From: an uncultured Prevotella sp.
Lineage (GTDB): Bacteria > Bacteroidota > Bacteroidia > Bacteroidales > Bacteroidaceae
DNA length: 24,495 nt
Assembly: GCA_946625715.1 (NCBI GenBank)
Contig: CAMOTK010000002.1
Span: 1-24,495, forward strand
Direction: 5' to 3'
Shown here piece by piece: positions 6,546 to 14,382 of the stretch. The stretch's first letter is position 1; every line of letters begins with the position of its first letter. Made by a program: the position numbers and the translations under genes. The notes below the pieces were generated by a model. That model searched no databases and had not been told where the DNA came from. It saw nothing but the letters and a program-made list of their open reading frames with translations.

Positions 6546-9500
6546 TTAGTTGAAGATGTAGCGGATGCTGAACATGATGCGATAGGTAGAGTTGGCATCG
6601 GCATAGCTGTTGTAGGTCGAGCTGTGCGTGGCATTGCCCACCTTCGGGAAGGTGTAGACGCTGTTCTGAATGTCGTAGACCAGGGGCCAGAGCGTCTGAA
6701 TCTGCTTGTAGGTGCCCCAGTTCTTGTTGATGAGGTTGAGCACGTTCTCGATGTCGACGCCCACCTGCAGGGTGTTGCGCTTGCCACCCACCTTGAGGTA
6801 GAAGTCCTGCATGAACTTGAAGTCGAGCTGGTGGTGCCAAGGCATGGTGGCGCCGCCGCGTTCGGCATACTCTCCGGTGTGCTTCTTCAGGTAGCTGTCC
6901 TGCTGAATGTAGGCCCAGAAGTCGTCGCGCTGCTGAGCGGCTGTATAGACGTTGCCGTTCTTCTCGGTGATGTCGGCAAAGTTCCATGCGTCGAGGGCTG
7001 CGCGGCTTTCGGGAATATACATCAGTGCATTGCCGGCACGGCTGTCGGTGGGCGTCGAAACGTTGACCTGGCTGTAGTTGCCGTAGTGGCCGTCCAGACA
7101 GTAGGAGTAGCGAGCGTAGGGATAGGTGCCTGCATAGCCCATGTTCATGCCCTCATAGACGAGTCCCACGGTGGAAGCGAAGTGCTTGCCGTACTCCTTA
7201 CGATAGCTTGCCGAGAGGAGCAGGCGGTTGGGCGACACGAACGTGCCGTAGCCCAGCTCGTTGCCGTTGATGGGGCCACGCGAGTAGCGGTTGGTGGCAT
7301 AGGCCGATGTGACTTGGTCGCCGATACCGTCGCTATAGGTACGTGAGTGCGAGTAGGTGTAGCTGGCATTGAGGTTCAGACCGAAGTCGAACGACTTCGA
7401 CAGCGAGGCCGTGATGCTGTAGTAGTAGGCCTTGTTGCCGGCGTTGGTGATGTAGTAGGGGGTGACGGTCTGGTTGTTAGTGTTCTTCTGACCATAGACA
7501 TCGGCCGTAGCACGGGTGTCGCCCGGGGCGATGGTCTGGGTGGAAACGCTGGGCTTCACGTCGAGGTTGTTGACCACGGCAGGATTGAACTCGCGGCTAT
7601 AGAGGCCTTCGAGCGAGAACTTGAAATCGTGGGGCAATTGCCAGTCGACGGCGAGCGACGTCTTCCACACGGCGTTCATCTTCAGGTTGCGGTCGATGAT
7701 GGTCGGCGTGGTGGGGGCAGCCGGGTTGGGGTTGTTGGCCAGCGACGAGATGTCGACCGTGCTGAGCTGCTCCTTCACATTGGTCGAGAAGGTGGGCATG
7801 CCCAGATTAGCATTGGTGGGGCCTGTATAGGAGTACTGCACCTGGCCGCAGTTGGCGTTGCCAACGGCCGAGATGAGCCATACGAACGGCAAGCGGCCCA
7901 CGAAGTAGCCAGTACCACCGCGCACAACCAGCTTCTCGTCGCCTAAGACATCCCAGTTGAAGCCAATGCGCGGGCTGATGGTCAGCGAGCTGCTGGGCAG
8001 CTGGTTGGTCTCGTACTTTTCGGTGCCGAAGGTCATGGATGCAAATTCGTGGTTGTAGTTGTTCGTCAGAGCGGGATAGATGGGCTTTTCAAAGCGCACG
8101 CCAGCCGTCAGACGGAAGCGGTCGGAGAGGTTCATCTGGTCCTGAATGTAGGCCGAGAAGAAGTTCTGCTTCATCTTCGAGATGAACTGCGAGCCGTCGC
8201 CGATGGCAGCGAAGGTGACGAGGTAGGCGTAGGGCTGGTTAGGATTGTTCACGAAGTTGTTCCAAGAGTCGTAGATGAACATGCCGTTGCCAGCCTGCAT
8301 GAAGCCGTTGGTGGCCGAGTTCGTCTCATACTGCAGACCCGTGGTCAGCTTATGGATGCCCAGTGAGAAGGTCAGCTCGTCGGTGGCTACGAAGTTTTTG
8401 GCACGGGCCATGTTGCCTGCCGTGAAGAGGTCGGGGCCGAATGCCGTGTAGAGTGCGCCGTCCTCGACGATGTGTACCGTTGGGAACACGCCGCCCTCAT
8501 ACGTGCGCGGCTCGTTCTGGTCGGAGTAGGTGAAGCGCAGCGAGTTGTTCACGATGCCCCACTTCGAGTTCCATTCGGCGGCCACCGACGTGAAGTTGTA
8601 GTCCTTGCTGTAGCGCTGGCTCTGCATGTAGATGGCGGCATTCGACGACAGGCCCATACCCGAGGTGATGGTCGAGCCGTTGCCCGGATAGATGCGGCCG
8701 GCGCTCAGCGGGCTCACCGACGAGGTGGGGGCTGAGTCGCTCTTCACCTTCGACTTCGAGAAACGAACGTTGAGCTTGTTGTTGTCGTCGATGTTCCAGT
8801 CGATGCGGGCCAGGAACTTATAGGCGGGAGCTTTCGACGAGTAGCCCTGATATCCACCAGGGTTGTAGCCGTATTTCGAGGCGAGATAGCTCTTGATTTC
8901 ATCGAGTTTCTGCACGGTGGGGCGGTGCACGGAATTGTTGCTGATGTCCCACTCCTCGCTGTCGCTGGTACGTGCACGATAGGATGGACCAGCTGATACG
9001 CGGTCTTCATATTCGCCGTTGATGAAGAAGAACAGCTTGTCCTTGATAATCGGGCCGCCCAAGGTCAGACCGTAGGTGTTGTCGTGGCCGGCCGAGAATG
9101 GCGGCAACTCGTAGTCGCCAACCTTCCTGCCGCGCAGTTGGTTGCTGGTGATATAGCTGTAGGCCGAGCCTTTGAACTCGTTGGTACCACTCTTCGTAAC
9201 GGCATTGATGGCACCGCCGGTGAAGCCGCTCTGACGGACGTCGAAGGGCGATGTCGACACCGAAATCTGCTCCAGGGCGTCGATGGATATGGCTGCGCCG
9301 CCGCCGGGCATGCTGCTGCCCTTGCCGCCCTGATTCAGTCCGAACGAGTTGTTGAAAGCGGCACCGTCGACGGTCATGGCCGATTGGCGAAAGTTGCCGC
9401 CACCCACGGCAAAACCATTGCCGGTGTTGGCGCCCGTAGGCGTCATGCGCATCACATCGTAAAGACTGCGGCTGGCCGTCGGCAACTTGGTCATCTCAAC

Positions 9501-9920
9501 CGCACTGATGCTGGTCACGGCGCCGGCACGGTCGGTGCGCATGCTGCTGCGGCCGGTGGAGATGACTTGCACTTCTTGCAGCTGCTGCACATCGGTATCC
9601 AACTGTACGTTGAGCACCACGCTCTGGCCCAGGGGCAGCTCCAAGTCGGTGAACCGCTTGGTCTGACTGCCAATGTACGATACTTCTACGTCGTAAGGAC
9701 CACCGGCACGCATGTTCTCGATGGAGTAGAGACCCTCGACGTTGGTGATTGTGCGGTAGATGGCGCCCGAGGGTACGTGCTTGGCCGTAACCGTAGCACC
9801 GATAACCTCTTCGCCAAGCGTTGTCACCTTACCATTAATGCTTGAAGTGGTAACTTGTGCCACTACTGTTATCGAAATTGATAACAGTAATGCTACCAAT
9901 AGGAAGACTCTTTTATTCAT
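6546..9920 (-). CDS. TonB-dependent receptor, Oar-like outer membrane protein
   Basis: A 1124-residue outer-membrane beta-barrel protein that probably takes up or exports a substrate with TonB energy. It has an N-terminal signal peptide (MNKRVFLLVALLLSISITVVAQ), a carboxypeptidase-regulatory-like beta-sandwich domain (about 25-110: INGKVTTLGEEVIGATV, GLYSIENMRAGGPYDVEVSY), a plug domain (about 125-250, with FDVRQSGFTGGAINAVTKSG), then a long barrel with many Tyr/Asn-rich strands, ending in the aromatic strand RIMFSIRYIFN. The GLTLGGPIIKDKLFFFINGEYE segment is characteristic of Oar-type receptors, which are distinct from SusC: they are encoded without a SusD. None is adjacent here. The ATG at 9920 follows a -7 element. 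The gene lies 71 bp after the M23 gene on the same strand but has its own promoter and terminator. The substrate is unknown; related Oar proteins have been linked to protein or protease secretion as well as uptake. Confidence 0.92.
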   Translation of the reverse strand: MNKRVFLLVALLLSISITVVAQVTTSSINGKVTTLGEEVIGATVTAKHVPSGAIYRTITNVEGLYSIENMRAGGPYDVEVSYIGSQTKRFTDLELPLGQSVVLNVQLDTDVQQLQEVQVISTGRSSMRTDRAGAVTSISAVEMTKLPTASRSLYDVMRMTPTGANTGNGFAVGGGNFRQSAMTVDGAAFNNSFGLNQGGKGSSMPGGGAAISIDALEQISVSTSPFDVRQSGFTGGAINAVTKSGTNEFKGSAYSYITSNQLRGRKVGDYELPPFSAGHDNTYGLTLGGPIIKDKLFFFINGEYEDRVSAGPSYRARTSDSEEWDISNNSVHRPTVQKLDEIKSYLASKYGYNPGGYQGYSSKAPAYKFLARIDWNIDDNNKLNVRFSKSKVKSDSAPTSSVSPLSAGRIYPGNGSTITSGMGLSSNAAIYMQSQRYSKDYNFTSVAAEWNSKWGIVNNSLRFTYSDQNEPRTYEGGVFPTVHIVEDGALYTAFGPDLFTAGNMARAKNFVATDELTFSLGIHKLTTGLQYETNSATNGFMQAGNGMFIYDSWNNFVNNPNQPYAYLVTFAAIGDGSQFISKMKQNFFSAYIQDQMNLSDRFRLTAGVRFEKPIYPALTNNYNHEFASMTFGTEKYETNQLPSSSLTISPRIGFNWDVLGDEKLVVRGGTGYFVGRLPFVWLISAVGNANCGQVQYSYTGPTNANLGMPTFSTNVKEQLSTVDISSLANNPNPAAPTTPTIIDRNLKMNAVWKTSLAVDWQLPHDFKFSLEGLYSREFNPAVVNNLDVKPSVSTQTIAPGDTRATADVYGQKNTNNQTVTPYYITNAGNKAYYYSITASLSKSFDFGLNLNASYTYSHSRTYSDGIGDQVTSAYATNRYSRGPINGNELGYGTFVSPNRLLLSASYRKEYGKHFASTVGLVYEGMNMGYAGTYPYARYSYCLDGHYGNYSQVNVSTPTDSRAGNALMYIPESRAALDAWNFADITEKNGNVYTAAQQRDDFWAYIQQDSYLKKHTGEYAERGGATMPWHHQLDFKFMQDFYLKVGGKRNTLQVGVDIENVLNLINKNWGTYKQIQTLWPLVYDIQNSVYTFPKVGNATHSSTYNSYADANSTYRIMFSIRYIFN

Positions 9921-9949
9921 AAGTAATAAAATAGTTATTAATTTTGACG

Positions 9950-9957
9950 CAAAGGTA
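9950..9957 (-). promoter_or_regulatory. Predicted promoter -7 element for the Oar-like receptor
   Basis: On the minus strand this is TACCTTTG, matching TAnnTTTG, 29 nt upstream of the ATG at 9920. No good TTTG is found at the expected 19-21 nt spacing. The element lies in the 71-nt gap after the M23 gene, where I see no clear terminator hairpin, so readthrough from the upstream operon is also possible. Confidence 0.55.
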
Positions 9958-9991
9958 GTAAAATCATTTCAAATATCCTCACTTCTTCGCA

Positions 9992-11152
9992 TTATTTTTT
10001 CTTTGAAGGCTGAGAATTTGTGCTAACGTCTATTTTTCCGCTCTTTGTGAATGTCACTTTGTCGGTGCGAAGTTTGCGGGAAACGTGGTTGAAAATGATG
10101 TTGGGATTGAAGGGACGGCCGTTGACGCGACATTCAAAATGCAGGTGCTCTGTGGTGGCGCGGCCTGTGCGGCCCGTCAGGGCAATGCGCTGGCCGGCCT
10201 TGACATGGTCGCCTTTTTTTACAAGATTTTTTACATTGTGGCTGTACAGTGTTTCCAGTCCGTTGCTGTGCTTCACAATAATGCAGTTGCCATAGCCGCT
10301 GTAGCGTTGCGACATGGTGACCACTCCGTCGAAGGCGGCCAGAATGTCGTCGTTGGGGCACGTCTTCAGGTCTACGCCGGTGTGGCGGCGCCTGCCGCGT
10401 TGGCCGTAGGGGCTGATGACCTTGGCGCCCGGCAGCGGATAGCACCACTCGTCGTCGTGGATATTGGCCAGATTGAGGGCAAACGTCTTTCCGCCGCCAA
10501 ACGGGTCGGTGGTCTCCAGGGCCTTGCCCGTGCGCTTCTTATACGACTCGTCGTTCCATGGGTCGGGCTCTACCACGCTCACGTCAACGCCGAAGGCCGT
10601 CTTCTGGAACAGCACCGTCTGGTCGATGATGCGGCGTGTCTTGATGCCTAAGATGATTTCGGGATTGATGCGCCGACCGTTGACCATGATGGAGAAAGTG
10701 CACACGTAGCGGCCGTTCTCGCCGCCGATGATGGCCAGCGTCTGTCCGGCCTTCACGCTGGTGCCCACCTTCACGAGGTTCTGGGCGTTGCCGCCATAGA
10801 CCGTTTCCAGACCGTTGCCATGGCGCACCACAATCACGTTGCCGAAGTGGGGATGGTCCCACGACATGCGCACCACGCCGTCGAACATCGCCTTGACGGC
10901 ATCGCCCTTGACGCTGGTGATGAGCAGGTCGTTGTCTTTTGTGACTTCCACATGCTTGGCTACAGGCAGGGGGAAGCAGTATTCTTTGTTTGTCAGCGTG
11001 CCAAAGTCTACGGTGAAGGCGTTGGAATTGTTGAACAGTCCGGGTGTTTCAATACTGATTTGCTGCTGTTCCAATGGCGTGAAATCGTCGGCCTGGGCAG
11101 CAATGAAGCCCGTGGTGAGGGCTAAAGTGAGTATGGCTTTTTTCAATTTCAT
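9992..11152 (-). CDS. M23 family metallopeptidase with two tandem M23-like domains (first one degenerate)
   Basis: A 386-residue probable periplasmic peptidoglycan endopeptidase. The ATG at 11152 is chosen because it gives a good signal peptide (MKLKKAILTLALTTGFIAAQA); a TTG three codons upstream is less likely. The C-terminal M23 domain (about 235-355) keeps the zinc ligands: H257 and D261 in HTGVD, H338 in HLHFE, with H305 (LYSH) and H336 as the catalytic histidines. An earlier M23-like copy (about 58-170: FDGVVRMSWDHPHFGNVIVVRHGNGLETVYGGN, KAGQTLAIIGGENGRYV) follows the fold but lacks both HxxxD and HxH (CTFSI instead), so it is probably non-catalytic. Such pairs recall LytM-domain regulators such as EnvC, although here one domain looks active. 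The start codon lies one base after the pgeF stop (TGACATG), implying translational coupling. It is the last gene of the hpt-adk-obgE-pgeF operon. Confidence 0.92.
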   Translation of the reverse strand: MKLKKAILTLALTTGFIAAQADDFTPLEQQQISIETPGLFNNSNAFTVDFGTLTNKEYCFPLPVAKHVEVTKDNDLLITSVKGDAVKAMFDGVVRMSWDHPHFGNVIVVRHGNGLETVYGGNAQNLVKVGTSVKAGQTLAIIGGENGRYVCTFSIMVNGRRINPEIILGIKTRRIIDQTVLFQKTAFGVDVSVVEPDPWNDESYKKRTGKALETTDPFGGGKTFALNLANIHDDEWCYPLPGAKVISPYGQRGRRRHTGVDLKTCPNDDILAAFDGVVTMSQRYSGYGNCIIVKHSNGLETLYSHNVKNLVKKGDHVKAGQRIALTGRTGRATTEHLHFECRVNGRPFNPNIIFNHVSRKLRTDKVTFTKSGKIDVSTNSQPSKKK

Positions 11153-11153
11153 G

Positions 11154-11957
11154 TCAGTCAAGGATGATTCCTGTAAAGATGCGGCCCGAGCGGATGCCTA
11201 ACTGCCGGGCAGAGAAATAGTCGTCGGAATGGGCATAGGTGCAGATGCCGGCCGTATGGATGTGGCCGACGTTGGCGCCCGCCTGTTGCAGCAGCCAGCG
11301 GTTAGCTGCCCAGAGGTCGATGTGCCAGCGCTCGCCGCCTTCCTCTTGGCGCGAAGGATAGCGGCGTGCTATCAGCGGCATGGGGAAACCGGCCTGGCGA
11401 AACGCTTCGTAGACCTCGTCGCCCACCTCGAAGTTTTCGAGCGAGATGCTGGGACCTATCGTCAGTTGCAGATGCTCAGGGCGCGAACCGTAGGTGCGCT
11501 GCATGGCTGCTACGGCAACTCGGGCTATGCCTGCCGCGGTGCCTCGCCATCCGGCATGCACGGCACAGACGGCCTGGTGCTCGCTGTCGTACATGAGTAT
11601 AGGTACGCAGTCGGCAGTAGACACGCCGATGCAGACGCCTGGCTGGTCGGTCAGCAGGGCGTCGACACCTTCAAGATATTGCGCTTGTTCAGCTTCTGTT
11701 AATGAAAAGAATTGTGGGGTGATTTGGCGCACCTCGGTCTGGTGCGTCTGGTGGGGCATTACGATGTGGTCGGCATTGCTCATACCAAGCAACCTGCTGA
11801 GCAACAGTCGGTTCTGTGCAATAGCTTCCGCTTCGTCGCCACAATAGCGGTTGATGTTGAACTGACCATAGTCGCCCCGACTATAGCCACCGTGGCGTGT
11901 GGTGCTGAAAGCCCTGACGCCACAACCCATATCGTAGTATGTCAGCTGTGGTTGCAA
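11154..11957 (-). CDS. pgeF: Peptidoglycan editing factor PgeF / YfiH (LACC1-type multicopper-oxidase-like) family protein
   Basis: A 267-residue cytoplasmic protein of the YfiH/LACC1 family. Family signatures are MPHQTHQT (H72), GVSTADCVPIL (C117), AVHAGWRGT (H134) and IGPSIS; H72, C117 and H134 correspond to the family's zinc ligands. Family members have been described as polyphenol oxidases, as purine nucleoside phosphorylase/adenosine deaminase enzymes (LACC1 and bacterial homologues), and in E. coli as a factor preventing misincorporation of wrong amino acids into peptidoglycan precursors. The sequence cannot choose between these. The gene starts three bases after the obgE stop, and its own stop is one base before the M23 start, so all three are tightly coupled. 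Placement before a peptidoglycan hydrolase favours a cell-wall role, while the hpt and adk genes upstream would fit a purine role. Confidence 0.92.
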   Translation of the reverse strand: MQPQLTYYDMGCGVRAFSTTRHGGYSRGDYGQFNINRYCGDEAEAIAQNRLLLSRLLGMSNADHIVMPHQTHQTEVRQITPQFFSLTEAEQAQYLEGVDALLTDQPGVCIGVSTADCVPILMYDSEHQAVCAVHAGWRGTAAGIARVAVAAMQRTYGSRPEHLQLTIGPSISLENFEVGDEVYEAFRQAGFPMPLIARRYPSRQEEGGERWHIDLWAANRWLLQQAGANVGHIHTAGICTYAHSDDYFSARQLGIRSGRIFTGIILD

Positions 11958-11960
11958 AGA

Positions 11961-13130
11961 TTAAACGTCTTCGTATTCAAAATCCTCAAGGTCGTCGATG
12001 TCTTCCACCTCGTCCTCGTCAATGTATTCAATGTCTTCGTCCTCGCCCTCGTCTTCCAGTTCCTGGGCAAAGCGTGTCATGTCCTTGTCGCGGTGCACGA
12101 GCGAGTCTTCCGACATGACGCTCTGCAGCTTGTTGCTCTCGGCGTTGAGCTCCTGCCAGAGCACGTCTTTCAGTTCTTCGAGCCCGTAGCCCGTGACGGC
12201 CGAGATGAAAACCACGGGCACATCGTCGGGCAGCGTGTCGCGCAGCATGTCGATGAGCTCCTCGTCGAGCAGGTCACACTTGGTGACGGCCAGCACGCGG
12301 TGCTTGTCGAGCATTTCGGGATTGAACTGCCGCAGTTCGTTGAGCAGGATTTCGTATTCGCGTTTGATGTCGTCGGTGTCACCAGGCACCATGAACAGCA
12401 ACAGCGAGTTGCGCTCAATGTGGCGCAGGAAGCGCAGACCGAGGCCCTTGCCTTCGCTGGCACCCTCGATGATACCGGGGATGTCGGCCATGACAAACGA
12501 GCGTTGGTCGCGATAGCCCACGATGCCCAGCGAGGGCTCCATCGTGGTGAAGGGATAGTTGGCAATCTTGGGTTTGGCATTCGACAGTGCGCTTACGAGT
12601 GTCGACTTGCCTGCATTGGGGAAGCCTACCAGGCCGACGTCGGCCAGCAGCTTCAGCTCCAGGATGACGGTCATTTCCTGCATAGGCTCGCCGGGCTGGG
12701 CATAGCGCGGAGCCTGGTTGGTGGCCGAGCGGAACTGGTAGTTGCCCAGTCCGCCGCGACCGCCCTTGAGCAGCAGTACCTCCTGACCGTCGTAGGTGAC
12801 GTCGCAGACGTACTTGCCCGTCTCAGCATTGTAGACCACGGTGCCGCAGGGCACATCGATGTAGATGTCCTTGCCGTCGGTGCCGTGACACTTGTCGCGT
12901 CCGCCGTTGCCGCCATGTTCGGCAAAAATGTGGCGCTCGTACTTCAGGTGCAGCAACGTCCAGTAGTTGTGGTTGCCGCGCAGAAAGATGCTGCCACCCT
13001 TGCCGCCGTCGCCGCCGTCGGGGCCGCCGTTGGGGTTATACTTCACGTGGCGCAAGTGCATGGAGCCCTTGCCACCCTTGCCTGAACGGCAAACAATCTT
13101 GACGTAGTCTACAAAATTTGATTCGGGCAT
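11961..13130 (-). CDS. obgE: Obg family GTPase (ObgE/CgtA)
   Basis: An essential-type GTPase that binds the 50S subunit and links ribosome assembly to nucleotide state. The 389-residue protein has the glycine-rich Obg fold first (about 1-160: [35 protein letters not shown]) and then the G domain with G1 GFPNAGKST (169-177), G2 around YPFTT, G3 DIPG (216-219), G4 TKCD (283-286, where NKxD is usual) and G5 ISAVTG. The C-terminus is a strongly acidic tail of about 40 residues, almost only Asp, Glu and a few aromatics, in place of the OCT domain of Gram-positive homologues. The ATG at 13130 starts nine bases after the adk stop; pgeF follows after three bases. Function is secure from the family. 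Confidence 0.97.
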   Translation of the reverse strand: MPESNFVDYVKIVCRSGKGGKGSMHLRHVKYNPNGGPDGGDGGKGGSIFLRGNHNYWTLLHLKYERHIFAEHGGNGGRDKCHGTDGKDIYIDVPCGTVVYNAETGKYVCDVTYDGQEVLLLKGGRGGLGNYQFRSATNQAPRYAQPGEPMQEMTVILELKLLADVGLVGFPNAGKSTLVSALSNAKPKIANYPFTTMEPSLGIVGYRDQRSFVMADIPGIIEGASEGKGLGLRFLRHIERNSLLLFMVPGDTDDIKREYEILLNELRQFNPEMLDKHRVLAVTKCDLLDEELIDMLRDTLPDDVPVVFISAVTGYGLEELKDVLWQELNAESNKLQSVMSEDSLVHRDKDMTRFAQELEDEGEDEDIEYIDEDEVEDIDDLEDFEYEDV

Positions 13131-13139
13131 AAAACTATT

Positions 13140-13712
13140 TTAGAGATTATCCATCACCTTGCAGATGTCTGCAAAGATGCGGTCGAGGTCGCCCGATCCG
13201 TTGATGTGGTGGTGCAGCTTCTCCTGCTTATACCACTGGATGAGCGGCTGAGTCTGTGAATGGTAAACTACGAGGCGCTTTTTGATGGTCTCCTCGTTGT
13301 CGTCGGCGCGGCCGCTTTCCTGTCCGCGCTTGATGAGTCGGCGCATCAGCTCGTCTTCGGGCACGTCGAGCTCCAGCATGGCAGCCACGGTGTCGCCGCG
13401 CTCGTTGAGCATCTTCTCCAAGGCCTCTGCCTGAGGAATGGTGCGGGGAAATCCGTCGAAGATGACGCCTTTGTGATTCTTGCCGAACGAGTCATACACT
13501 TTGGCCAGGATGCTGGTCATCAGCTCGTCGGGAATGAGGTTACCCTTGTCAATCAATGCCTGAGCGGTCTTGCCCAGTTCTGTTCCTTTTTTAATCTCGG
13601 CGCGCAGCACGTCGCCTGTAGAAATGTGCTCCAAGCCGTACTTCTCAATCAGCTTGTCGCTTTGGGTGCCCTTGCCTGAACCAGGGGCTCCGAAAATCAC
13701 GATATTCTTCAT
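13140..13712 (-). CDS. adk: Adenylate kinase
   Basis: Catalyses ATP + AMP to 2 ADP in the cytoplasm and so balances adenine nucleotides. The 190-residue protein has the P-loop GAPGSGKGT (8-16, catalytic K14), the AMP-binding ISTGDVLRAEI region, the DGFPRT motif and a short LID (RGQESGRADDNEET). The short LID lacks the zinc-binding cysteines of long forms, so this is the short-type enzyme, and its length is normal for that. It sits 38 nt downstream of hpt on the same strand and nine nt before obgE. The gene neighbourhood places nucleotide salvage with a GTPase that senses guanine nucleotides. Confidence 0.98.
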   Translation of the reverse strand: MKNIVIFGAPGSGKGTQSDKLIEKYGLEHISTGDVLRAEIKKGTELGKTAQALIDKGNLIPDELMTSILAKVYDSFGKNHKGVIFDGFPRTIPQAEALEKMLNERGDTVAAMLELDVPEDELMRRLIKRGQESGRADDNEETIKKRLVVYHSQTQPLIQWYKQEKLHHHINGSGDLDRIFADICKVMDNL

Positions 13713-13750
13713 TCTATTGTTTGTTTTTGTTGGCTTCTGCCAGTTATGGT

Positions 13751-14290
13751 CTATTCGCTCACCAGCGTATAGATGTCTTTAAGTTGGCGGCCCTGCTGGT
13801 CGTAGTCGAGACCATAGCCCACGATGAAGTCGTTGGGAATCTTCATGGCCACATACTCGATGTTGAGGTCCACTTGCAGTTTGTCGGGTTTTACGAGGAG
13901 TGAGCAGATGTGGATGGCTGCCGGGCGGCGCGTACCGAGCGACTCAATCATGCGCTTCATCGTCAGACCTGTGTCGACGATATCCTCTACGATGACCACC
14001 GTGCGGTCGGTAAGGTCTTCGTTGATGCCCAGCACTTCGTGCACCTTGCCCGTTGTGGTGGTGCCCTGATAGCTGGCCAGTTTCACAAACGATATCTCGC
14101 AGGGAATGGTCATTTCGCGCATCAGGTCGGCGGCGAAGATGAATGAGCCGTTAAGCACGGCAAGGAATAGCGGATTCTTGCCTTCCAGGTCTTTGCTCAT
14201 CTGTTGTGCTACAGCTTTCACACGCTGCTTGATTTCGGCTTCGGGAATGGATATCTCAAACCACTTGTCCTTCACTTTTACTCTGTTCAT
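13751..14290 (-). CDS. hpt: Hypoxanthine phosphoribosyltransferase
   Basis: A purine-salvage enzyme that joins hypoxanthine or guanine to PRPP, giving IMP or GMP. The 179-residue protein carries the PRPP-binding signature VVIVEDIVDTGLTM (residues 98-111, with E102 and D103), the flexible-loop SYQGTTTTGKV segment and the C-terminal KIPNDFIVGYGLDYD purine-binding region. The frame is open to 14359, but the ATG at 14290 gives the family's normal N-terminus (MNRVKVKDKWFEISIPEAEI); the longer form would run across the -7 element at 14318-14325. It is the first gene of the five-gene minus-strand operon. Confidence 0.96.
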   Translation of the reverse strand: MNRVKVKDKWFEISIPEAEIKQRVKAVAQQMSKDLEGKNPLFLAVLNGSFIFAADLMREMTIPCEISFVKLASYQGTTTTGKVHEVLGINEDLTDRTVVIVEDIVDTGLTMKRMIESLGTRRPAAIHICSLLVKPDKLQVDLNIEYVAMKIPNDFIVGYGLDYDQQGRQLKDIYTLVSE

Positions 14291-14317
14291 GAGGCTTCTT
14301 TTTTGGGAATTTCGGTG

Positions 14318-14325
14318 CAAAGGTA
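14318..14325 (-). promoter_or_regulatory. Predicted promoter -7 element of the hpt-adk-obgE-pgeF-M23 operon
   Basis: Read on the minus strand this is TACCTTTG, a match to TAnnTTTG, 27 nt upstream of the hpt ATG. No TTTG lies at the usual spacing; the -33 position (about 14345-14350) falls on the small palindrome CTGTTACAG (14343-14351) that it would share with the divergent nnr promoter. Confidence 0.65.
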
Positions 14326-14367
14326 CAAAAAAAGCCGCAAAACTGTTACAGATTAGCAATTTTTTAG

Positions 14368-14375
14368 TACTTTTG
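14368..14375 (+). promoter_or_regulatory. Predicted promoter -7 element of nnr, very close to the start codon
   Basis: TACTTTTG matches TAnnTTTG and ends only seven bases before the ATG at 14383. Transcription would therefore begin a few bases before the start codon or at it, giving a leaderless or nearly leaderless mRNA. The -33 position overlaps CTGTTACAG (14343-14351), midway between this box and the divergent hpt box. Confidence 0.6.
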
Positions 14376-14382
14376 CAGCGTT

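Noticed and set aside
11712..13085. 457-codon plus-strand frame opposite obgE and the 5' part of pgeF
   Set aside because: Antisense to two unmistakable genes; composition is Val/Ala/His-rich with no domain.
14291..14359. Longer start for hpt
   Set aside because: The extra 23 residues are not part of the HPRT family and the DNA contains the promoter -7 element; ATG at 14290 fits the family N-terminus.
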